A stretch of 64,000 bases of DNA from Nageia nagi (lineage: Eukaryota > Pinophyta), in the NCBI GenBank assembly GCA_050084985.1, contig JBITNC010000001.1, positions 123,132,001 to 123,196,000 on the forward strand, in the 5' to 3' direction. Of the stretch, positions 55,651-64,000 are shown piece after piece. Numbering within the stretch: position 1 is the stretch's first letter; the number at the start of each line of letters is the position of its first letter. Both the position numbers and the translations under genes were made by a program. The notes beneath the pieces were generated by a model. The model made no database searches. It worked only from the letters and a program-made list of their open reading frames with translations, and was not told the DNA's origin.

Positions 55651-56775
55651 AAATTCAATCATCTAGGACTAGTTATAATCGAAATAATAATTATTAGGGT
55701 TATTTTTAGAATATTAAATTCACCAATTTACTATGAAATAATAGAAAATCAATGACATAAAAGACGATAATGATCTAATCAACCTTGACTTATCAAAATT
55801 GAATTTATGGAAGATACAAACCTGTACTTTACCTATGATAATGAATGGAGGTGAAATTCAACCAAAAGAGGATGAATGATGAGATTTCTTGAAATACAGA
55901 ACAACCAATATGACCTCAACCCAATGATAGTGCTAGAAACCTAGTGATGTCATTCAATTACCATTCTAGAATACCTCACCCTTTCGCTCGATACCATCAT
56001 CCCACCTTTGATGCATAGAATCTTACTCACTAGGGGATGAAAGATCATAGTAATGTAGAGCTTAGAGTATAACAAAATCTAGAAATGATAGGTGGTATTA
56101 AGAAACATCAATCAAGAATGACATAAGTATATTTTCACTTATCAAGGAGTCAGGATTATGTCATGTCATGTCATATATTTGTCATGCACAAACCCTTCAC
56201 TTTTATAGGCAATAGGTCTAGTGTTAAGGCTCCTCCTTAGGCTTATTATGATTGTGGAACTGACCTATTACCACAAAATATAAAGGTAGATGAGAGTGAA
56301 CATGGAAAAGAGTATTTATTTAATAAATTAAATAAAGTATTTTGAATACCTAAAAGGGTATTTTAATTAAATTAAAATTCCTTTTTAGGTGTTAACAAAT
56401 GCCCCACTTTGAATATAATTTGATGCTATTGGGACAAAAGATAATCAAAGCGTGAATTCAAATTCTAACAAGAAAAGTAAAAAAGTACTCCCTAAAAAGT
56501 TATGTCACAGTGGCAGCTTCAGATGCACCAATTTTCACTTATATTATGACCCATATTTGACTTGGTTATGACATGATAAAACTTTCATCATATGAGAAAT
56601 CTGAGGTAAAGAAAATGGTATTTGAAAAGAGCTTAGATAAGATATATTTTTGCATAAGATATCTCTAGTATAAATATTCAACATCATAATATGTAAAGTA
56701 TGATAAGAAAAACAAACCTATCCTTGGTGACTTACAAAACAAGATTTGACAAAGATGATAACCAATTTAGATTGA
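55651..56775. other. Intergenic DNA, no gene seen
   Basis: The stretch 'gtgttaacaaatgccccac' near 56389 looks like the boundary of an old element, but no matching end was found. Confidence 0.4.
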
Positions 56776-57070
56776 TCAAATTGGTTTCCCAAGACACTAT
56801 GTTTCCATGGATTTTTATATGAATTATCCTTCTCTACAAAAGTACCAAATGATAAGATTGACTCTTCCTTACAAAGGTGTCAATGATAAGAATGACCAAC
56901 TTGGTCACCCAAGCCACCATGTTTTCATGGATTTTCTGATAAGAGTGCCCCTTCCTTACAAAGGAGGCTAATGATATGAGCGATCAACTTGGTTTTCCAA
57001 GCCACCATCTTTCCATGGATTTGCTTATAAGGTTGTCCCTTCCTTACAAAAGAGGCCAAATGATATGATA
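56776..57070. repeat. Three diverged tandem units, about 85-125 bp
   Basis: Units start at about 56776, 56902 and 56980. Each has 'gatcaacttggttt-ccaagccaccatgtttccatgga', then 'gataag' and 'ccttccttacaaaagaggc-aatgata'. The first unit carries extra sequence. No coding potential. Confidence 0.7.
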
Positions 57071-57074
57071 CGAA

Positions 57075-58551
57075 AATATTTTGAGCATATGAGAAACATT
57101 AATTATGATAAGCATAAGTTTAGACAAGTAGTGATAACCAAGATTTATGATAAGCATGAGTTTGAAAAAAAAATATTTTGATAAGTAATTGTTAAGAAAA
57201 TATCATTTTAGTAAAGCAAGATAAGTAAGATTTGATAAATCTATGGCAAGCAATATGCATGATAAGCAATTATGCATATTTTATCACAATAATTTGATAA
57301 GAACCTTTTAGTGTATCATTATCTCAAATGTCATAGAAATGTGTACTGATAAACATAAAATGAACATTTATTTATGACATGAAAATTAAAAATAATATTT
57401 TTGATGTGTTTTTTGAAACATGATAAACTATGCGAAATTGACTCAATTATGATCAATCATTGTACATAAATGAAAAGCATAGATATTTTCCCTCATTTAA
57501 GAATGCATGTAAAGTATAGAAATAAAAATCCACTTTAAATGACTAGTGTAACTCAACAATAATGCTAGGAATGTATATCGACATTAGGATAAGAAAAATA
57601 ATTTTGAAATAGGTCAAGTTCCTCAGCTTTGTACCATACACATGAAGTGAAAAAGAGAAAACTTTTATAGGAATACAACATGCAAAGAAAAATTTTATGA
57701 TCATTTCATTTTAGTTTTTGTTGATTTGCCCCAAGAGGATTTTTTGATAATTTACATGTTATTGTAGACAATGATTAACATTTTTATTATATGAAGGTAA
57801 AGAGTAGATATTAAGCATAAAATTTGATAATAAATAAGTTAAGGAATCTAGAAGCAAAGCTAGAATGTAGCAATGATACATTTTTAAAGAAATGATAAGG
57901 TGTCAAGCAAAAGGACACAAATGGGCATGTGGATATTTGATGAGAAAATGGAGTTTATTTTTTATTTATCAGTGAAGATAAGCACTCAAATTGAAAAAGG
58001 GATTTCCAATTAGCTTATATATAGGTGGAATTAGGTTTCATTTGGACATTCATAAGTTGGAAATTTGTTCTCTTATCTTTAAGGTATTTAGTATCCTTTT
58101 CGGCTTATGGAGAGGTTGCGAGGTGCTATTGACTTGTTGGTTGCCTTTATTGTTGATATGGCTCATTATATTACTTCAGAATAGGGTCACTAATTTTTAT
58201 TTATTTTTTCATTTGTTTAGGGGTACTAGGTTCCAAATATTATCTCATATTCTTATCCTATGAAGTGTTTAGAAGGTATTTGATGGTTCACTTTTTCAAT
58301 TTGATCAAATTTTTGCTAAATTTAAAATTTTTTCAAAATATAAAGGGTAAAAATGAAGGGCTAATTTTTTACATGCATAGGATAAAATAGAACATATTTT
58401 TACCATGCAAACTAGGATGAAATTGATAGGTATCAAAATTTTTTAGAAATTGGGGCTGAAATAGGGTAGCATCGTTGGAATCCTAGCATCATTGCTAGGA
58501 TGAGATTTTTAGGAAATAAGCAAAATGAACTTCATATGGGCTTAGGGAACA
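57075..58551. other. Intergenic DNA left of the gypsy element
   Basis: No gene is recognised. A plus-strand run of 90 hydrophobic codons at 57991-58263 has no family resemblance and AT-driven composition. 58475-58505 has 'gctaggatga' repeats. Confidence 0.4.
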
Positions 58552-58556
58552 TGTTT

Positions 58557-59258
58557 TGATTCATAATCATTAGATCCTTAAAGCATACTCTAATCCGTAA
58601 TAACCATTATGAGATCATACAAATTGCATATAAATTTGAAAATTTGCATAATGTAAATCATAAACTAGCAATTTCAAACACACAACAAGATTAACATAAT
58701 TATTTACCTTGGTTCACCCAATGTAGGCTAATCCATCATGGAATTGGATTCTTCTCTTCTCATTGTCTGTGAACATTATAATATTACATGCATAGAGAAA
58801 TATCATCAACACAATGGTAATACAATCTCTTATAATTATTGCAATATCCTATAGCAAGAAGAAATAATCTTAGAACTACAATAATTTTGGAATGACTCTT
58901 GGTCTTCCATCAAACTAATATAATTCTAAAATCTTAAAACTGTACAATACTCTCTCATTGAGAATTAAGAATGAGATACACCATTAAATAAGCCTCTAAG
59001 ACACTCTAAAATGTTGACCAAGGAACTCGAACTATTCAATCTCCTAAAACATAACTATCTCTTCAAATTCCCTTGTTAACTCATCAAGGTGCATGCCATT
59101 AGTGACCTAAAATCAATAATTTGTATGTCATTGGCAGACTAAAAGTAAATATCAAAAAACTCCAAATTTTGGTCTTTGATCTATGTCCAAGCACATATAC
59201 CTCTGGAATGATTATTGATCTTGAAACGATAACCTAAAATATGATCCAATTAGGATCA
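58557..59258 (-). repeat. 3' LTR of the gypsy element
   Basis: About 702 bp from TGATTCATAATCATT to TTAGGATCA, followed by aacctccct (59259-59267), the complement of the purine tract AGGGAGGTT. Its first 200 bp align with 63798-64000 ('accattatgagatcatacaaattgcatataaatt'); the other LTR has a short extra segment near 63835. Confidence 0.8.
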
Positions 59259-59276
59259 AACCTCCCTAATGGAGAA

Positions 59277-59756
59277 TCATTGGGTCCCATAAATGCATAG
59301 ATGAGGACACAACTCCCCAACTTTAGACCTATCCATCCACTTGGCTTGATTAGGATTATGTCCTTTCAATCCAACCAACCATAGCTCTATCTCACCTTTT
59401 CTTGTAGCATGAACCTTCTTTTCCAATATGGAATCCTCCTTGACTTCATCCATAGTATTAGGATCTAAGTCATAGAGAGATGGCAAAATATGATTTGAAC
59501 CTTCTTCATCTTCAGTCAACATAGATGTCTCATATAATTTCAAATGCTCATCATTCACAATTGAATATATGTTCATATATGTTGAAAGATCCAATCTAAA
59601 AGCATTCTCACTCACTTGCTCTATAATCTCAAATGGTCCATATCTTATAGGTTTCAAAGTCTTGGCTGGTCGTTGTAAACTCTCCTTACTAAGATGCAAC
59701 CAAACATGGTCTCCCACATAAAACTTATGGTCAACTCTATGTTTTTCATGTATCAT
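59277..59756 (-). pseudogene. Gypsy integrase C-terminus with chromodomain-like tail
   Basis: 159 open codons. Residues about 10-60 (Y-V-G-D-H-V-W-L-H-L-S-K-E, K-L/I-x-P-I-R-Y-G-P-F-E-I-I-E-Q-V) are the GPF/Y module of gypsy integrases. Residues about 115-145 (I-L-E-K-K-V-H-A-T-R-K-G-E-I-E-L-W-L-V-G-L-K-G-H) look like a chromodomain, which targets integration to chromatin in chromoviruses. A TGA ends the frame 10 bases before the purine tract. Confidence 0.75.
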
Positions 59757-60492
59757 CTTGTACTTGGCCTTATCTTATCTCAATTTGCTCTTGGAATTTC
59801 AAATGAATTTGCCTAATCTTTTCAACAAATTTTTTAGCTTGGTTTTCCTCTTTCTCAAGTGAATATTCTTCATCCTTTTAATTTCCAAACACACAATCAA
59901 AAGGTGAAGGTGGTAAATAACCAAAACAAATCTCAAAAGGACTCTTATTTATGAAATAATGAATTGCTCTATTGTATGCATGTTGTATATAGTCAATATG
60001 TTCATCCTAAGACTTAGGATGCTTGCCATAATAACCCCTCAAGAGTTGAACTACTTTCCTATTTACCATCTCAATTTGTCCATCCATTTGAGGATGAAAG
60101 GCAGTACTCCTCTTTAACCTTGTATCCATCTTTTCCCATAAATATGTACAAAACTTGCCCAAAAATCTACTACCTCTATATGAAACAATGGAATTAAGCA
60201 ATTCAAAATGAACCCAAACATGATAAAAAAATAAATTTGTAGCATCTTATCTTGTTATAGTTTTGTTACATGGAATCAAAACACACATATTGTTAAATCT
60301 ATCCACAACAAAAAATAAATAGTCATGACCCTTCTTAGTCATAGGCAATCCTCCCATAAAATCCATTGAGATACACTCCAATGGATGTGAAGGTATTGGA
60401 AGTGGTTGATACAAATCCAATTTCTTGTTACTTGGTTTGCTACTGCAATACAAAAAATACCCCCTTATGTACTTGTCAACTTGATCTTTCAT
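59757..60492 (-). pseudogene. Gypsy integrase core, broken
   Basis: 60247-60492 has the first catalytic Asp region (M-D-F-M-G-G-L-P, F-F-V-V-D-R-F). 60007-60201 has I-V-S-Y-R-G-S-R-F (the second Asp reads Tyr here) and F-H-P-Q-M-D-G-Q-I-E (catalytic Glu). 59760-60000 continues with frameshifts. Confidence 0.85.
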
Positions 60493-60501
60493 CTTTGGCC
60501 A

Positions 60502-60705
60502 CTATACATACTTTTGCAAATTGTACAGTGTCTTTCCAACCCCAAAATATCCTACAATATTTGAAGTATGTGCTTCTCTAATCAATCCATTCCTTTTACC
60601 TATAGGCACACATAATGCATTAAAATGATAAAGAAGTCCATTTTGCAAATGAAATTCATCCAAACCCTCATACTTGGACCTAGATGAAGATAACTGTGCA
60701 TACAC
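60502..60705 (-). pseudogene. Gypsy integrase zinc-finger (H2C2) region, broken
   Basis: 67 codons with L-L-Y-H-F, R-E-A-H-T-S-N-I-V-G-Y-F-G-V-G-K-T. The C-x2-C of the zinc finger lies across the next break (Y-F-L-Y-C-S-S at about 60445). Confidence 0.75.
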
Positions 60706-60719
60706 TTCTTTGAAGCCTG

Positions 60720-61060
60720 GATCCTACACATATACCTCTGAAAATGACTTAGATAGAAAAGGAAGAAATTTTAGCAATGCGAGGGAACTTACTGGACCCT
60801 ATTTGTACATTGATAATGACCTAAAATTAGTACTACATATCGCTACCAACATGGAATCTATAGTTATAGGTAGCCTACAAAGCATGCCAATAACTTTATT
60901 CTATGTTCCTTTCTTGTACTTGATCATTAGATGAAATTGTTATAGAAAACCCATCCATCTATAATATCTAGTTTGATACAGATTTAATTAAGTTTGTAAA
61001 TACTTTAATGGTTGATGATGAGTATGAATGATTGTTTCTTTTCCCATTAAGTAATGTTTT
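60720..61060 (-). pseudogene. Gypsy RNase H to integrase linker, decayed
   Basis: No open frame longer than a few codons. 60820-60860 and similar pieces follow the order of the polyprotein, but no motif is preserved. Confidence 0.4.
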
Positions 61061-61590
61061 CACTTTTTAACAACTTGAACCAATGCATACATTTCCTTAT
61101 CACAAGTAGGATAATTCAAAACAACAACACTAAACTTTTCAAAATGATAGCAAATTGGTTTACCTTCTTGTAACAAAATGTCTTCCATGGCATATTCACT
61201 TGCATTAGTCTCCATTTCAAATGGATTTTGCAAATTAGGAAGTGCTAGCATAGGTGCACTACTAATCTTTTGCTTCAAAGTGTCAAAAGATGTTTGTTTT
61301 TATTTCCCCCATTGGAAAACTTGCCTCTTTCCAGTTACATCATGTAAAGGTGAAGCAATTTGATAAAAATCAATAATAAACTTACTCAAATATTGGACAA
61401 CACCTATGAAAATCCTTACTTCAATTACATTATATGGCCTTGGCCAATCTACTAAAACACTTACTTTATTAAAATCTATATTAAGTTGTCCATGACCAAT
61501 AACATGGCCCAAATACATCAAAGAGTCTTTTCAAAACTCACATTTTGAATGTTTCAATAACAACTTCTCCCCATGTAAAGTTTGAAATAC
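61060..61590 (-). pseudogene. Gypsy RT C-terminus and RNase H, broken
   Basis: 61300-61521 holds M-Y-L-G-H-V-I and F-I-G-V-V-Q-Y-L-S-K-F-I (RT connection). 61060-61278 holds A-P-M-L-A-L-P and F-E-M-E-T-N-A-S-E-Y-A (RNase H start, first Asp reads Glu), then Y-P-T-C-D-K-E-M-Y-A-L-V (RNase H catalytic Glu). Confidence 0.82.
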
Positions 61591-62060
61591 TTGTCTAAGA
61601 TGTACAACATATTCTTTCTAAATAGAACTATAAATAAGAATATCATCCAAGTATACAACAACAAAAGAATCAATAAATGTATGAATTACATCATTCATTA
61701 CCCTCATAAAAGTGGCTAGTCCATTACACAAACCAAATGGAAAAACAACCACTCAAATAGGCCTTATCTTATCTTGAAGGTAGTCTTCCATATGTCCTCC
61801 TCTTTAATTCTAACTTGGTGATATCCACTTCTCAAGTCTAGTTTTGTGAAGAATATTTCCCCTTGCGATTAATCCAAAAGATCATCTATTAGAGGCAAAG
61901 GATAGCAATTTTTGATGATGATTTTATTTAGTGCTCTATAGTCAATGCACATTCTCCAAGTTTGATCCTTCTTAGGAACCAAAAAAATAGGTGATCCACA
62001 TGGTACAAAGCTATGTTGGGAAATGAATCATTAGGTAAAAATTGAATATCATGTTGTATA
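61591..62060 (-). pseudogene. Gypsy RT core, broken
   Basis: The active site Y-L-D-D is intact at 61642-61653, followed by I-L-I-Y. 61720-61760 corresponds to the P-F-G-L-x-N-A block and 61830-61990 to the N-terminal RT, with stops and frame changes. Confidence 0.8.
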
Positions 62061-62110
62061 TATTGCATAAGAGGTAATCCCTATGGCTCTTCAAATAAGT
62101 CAATAAAATC

Positions 62111-62680
62111 TCAAACTAAATCTTGCATATGTTCCTCTCTTTTGAACGTTGTTGATGACCTAGAGTCAGTATTGCATATCATTGATAGCATGAGATTCAC
62201 CTCACCTAAGACTCCTATTTTCACCATGATCAGAACAAAATTTTTAGAAACATTTACAAGTCCTTTTACTTGACAAGTAGTGATCAAAGGTAGCTTTTTC
62301 CTTATTTTATGTCCACTTACTAGAAACATCTTTCCATATTTCATAAATCGTAATTTGTTCAATCTTCTATAATAGATACCATCTCTATCCCACATATAAG
62401 GGTTACCAAGAATAACACCATAAATGTCTAAAGGAACAACATAAACCACAACTTCATCAATGTACTTTATATAAATAGCAAATTTCAATGTACATTGCTT
62501 AGTGACTTGCAAACTAGCATTGCAATGCACCCAACCCAAAGGATATGGATTTGGATGGTTGAAAGTTTCCAATCCCAAATTACTTACCATAGTATTTGAA
62601 ATCAAATTTGCTTGAGAACCTAGATCAACAATGCAATCTAATTTGGTTTTGTTAATTTGGATTTTGAGGTGTAATTGAAT
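62111..62680 (-). pseudogene. Gypsy aspartic protease region, broken
   Basis: 164 open codons at 62111-62605: N-P-Y-P-L-G-W-V at residues about 18-25 and V-V-Y-V-V-P-L-D-I-Y-G-V-I-L-G-N-P-Y (I-L-G-x-P-Y/W block of gypsy proteases). The catalytic D-x-G should be upstream near 62610-62640, where 'gattgcattgttgatctagg' can be read on the minus strand (D-C-I-V-D-L-G), so D-L-G replaces D-S/T-G. Confidence 0.72.
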
Positions 62681-63620
62681 ACTTTATTCTTTAATGTATT
62701 GAGGTTTCTCAACCTTTTGAATGGTTGAACAATTTATTTTCTTATCAACATCTAAACTTCTTTCAATATCATCACATCTAAGAACTATAGCATTAGTTTT
62801 CTCCTTATTCTTATGCTTATATGGGATGTAATTTTCAACATTTATAATCAACATGACCATCTTTATCACAACGAATACAATATATACCATCATCTTCTTT
62901 CTTTGAAATATTAGTGGTCTTAGTTTCTTGCTTACCTTTGCCTTTATCATGAGATGTACATTTCTCTATTTCTACCATTTAATTAGAAGCCTTATTGGAT
63001 TCATCATATTATCTCCTTGCTTTACCATTCTCTTTGAAGTATTGTGCTTGCACACACACTTGATCAAGATTAGTAGGATTAAACAACATGATAGTATTTT
63101 ACAAATGACTACGTAAACTTTCAATATACTTCATTAAAGTTTGAGGATATTTTGGTGAAACCTAAAGAAAAGTAGCTTATTTCCTAAATTCTATAATGTA
63201 TTCTTCAACATTTTTCCTTCTTTATCATCAAAAGAATTGCCATTTAATCAATTATTTATTATGATTTTCTAATGGATAGAATTGATCTCCTAACAAATCC
63301 TTAAAATCATTCTAAGAAGATATTTCTAATTAGTGTTCATGATTAAGAGTTTCTACAAGGATTTCCCACCAAACTAAAGCATGTCAACTCATCAACCTCT
63401 CCTCCAAAAGTAGGAATGTCCACTTTGGTCTTCACCTTGAATAGAACTCGATTTGATGAAGATGATGAATTATGTCTCCCTACTATATCATGATATATTT
63501 GATTAACATTTGCATTTGCTCCAACATCTAACAACTTAGCCAAATGAGCCAAATGATTCTCCATTGCCAAAAACCTTCTTTCAAAATTAGCATCGATCAT
63601 GGTATGAATAGTAGACTATT
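62681..63620 (-). pseudogene. Gypsy gag, broken
   Basis: A zinc-knuckle-like stretch near 62830-62880 (minus strand C-I-R-C-D-K-D-G-H) is followed upstream by Lys-rich sequence and a decayed capsid region 63000-63340. 63343-63600 is an 85-codon N-terminal stretch with A-M-E-N-H-L-A-H-L-A-K-L-L and K-V-D-I-P-T-F-G-G (the I-P-x-F-D-G block of gypsy gag). The ATG at 63600 is a reasonable start. Confidence 0.7.
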
Positions 63621-63783
63621 TTTTTTTTTTGCATTATCTATTTCAGTCACTCTTCCCTTTTTACCAATATCAAGATTCTTTCGAATCAACTCTAATCTTT
63701 GATATCTCTTCCCAAATATAAAAAGCTACATTGTTGGTGGCCTAAAATACCCAAAATATTGATCTCAAATTTAACATACATAA

Positions 63784-63795
63784 GCTCTGATATCA
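63784..63795 (-). promoter_or_regulatory. Primer-binding site, gypsy element
   Basis: The minus strand reads TGATATCAGAGC, one change from the initiator-Met-type TGGTATCAGAGC, two bases inside the LTR. Confidence 0.75.
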
Positions 63796-63797
63796 CA

Positions 63798-64000
63798 TGA
63801 TCTATAATCATCGAATGCTTATAGCATACTAAGATCCTGAGTTACATATTCAAATAAAAATAGTTAACCATTATGAGATCATACAAATTGCATATAAATT
63901 TAAAAATTTGCACAATGTAAATCACAAACTAGCAATATCAAATGCACAACAAGATCAACATAATGATTTACCCTAGTTCACCTAATGTGGGCTACTAGCA
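63798..64000 (-). repeat. 5' LTR of the gypsy element, cut by the window end
   Basis: 203 bp are present, matching 58557-58740. Its remaining part and the target duplication lie outside. Confidence 0.8.

Larger units (their letters stand above)
58557..64000 (-). mobile_element. Decayed Ty3/gypsy element (chromovirus-like), 5' end outside the window
   Basis: LTR sequence occurs at 58557-59258 and again from 63798 to the window end. Between them the minus strand has, from right to left, gag, CCHC region, protease, RT, RNase H, H2C2 zinc finger, integrase and a chromodomain-like tail. RT before integrase defines the gypsy class. The primer site reads TGATATCAGAGC. All frames are broken. About 500 bp of the 5' LTR is expected beyond the right edge. 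Confidence 0.9.

Noticed and set aside
57991-58263. A 90-codon hydrophobic plus-strand frame
   Set aside because: AT-driven Leu/Ile/Phe composition, no motif, no supporting context.

Overview
This is nuclear DNA of a land plant, probably a large, repeat-rich seed-plant genome. It is very AT-rich and most of it is transposable-element sequence in several stages of decay. The only host gene that looks alive is a small intron-containing gene of the plant HIPP type (heavy-metal-associated domain, basic tail, CaaX box) at 48.8-49.4 kb. The PPR fragment and the old nested elements would fit a gymnosperm, but that is only an inference.

Layout. 1-5.5 kb: a truncated Copia LTR, an unrecognised decayed region and a decayed Ty3/gypsy gag (minus strand). 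5.57-23.0 kb: an old Copia element with a perfect GTGGT target duplication, carrying a second member of the same family nested inside it (6.40-15.25 kb, perfect TCATC duplication). 23.0-27.6 kb: AT-rich intergenic DNA with a G-rich tract. 27.6-36.4 kb: a very young third member with 508-bp LTRs that look identical by eye. 36.4-41 kb: decayed plant-mobile-domain (PMD) sequence and featureless DNA. 41-45.3 kb: decayed endogenous pararetrovirus. 46.7-48.0 kb: a 1.27-kb unit bounded by inverted repeats. 48.7-52.6 kb: the HIPP gene and its decayed duplicate, which ends in a palindrome with arms of about 190 bp. About 55 kb: a LINE remnant. 58.6-64 kb: a decayed chromovirus-like gypsy element whose 5' LTR runs off the window.

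The three Copia copies share an unusual plan, all coded on the minus strand: LTR, initiator-Met-type primer site, a leader of about 3 kb with a variable segment, gag-pol, a long 3' noncoding region with an array of 24-nt hairpins, and a GGGGGAG-type polypurine tract. The youngest copy carries pieces of two host genes (a PPR protein and an FLX-like coiled-coil protein) in its leader. It also has a frameshift, an in-frame stop and a 72-nt RNase H deletion, yet its LTRs show no differences. The in-frame stop lies at the same codon in all three copies. Together this suggests a gene-capturing, trans-mobilised family with a conserved structured 3' region. That family and the inverted duplication beside the HIPP gene are the observations most worth following up.
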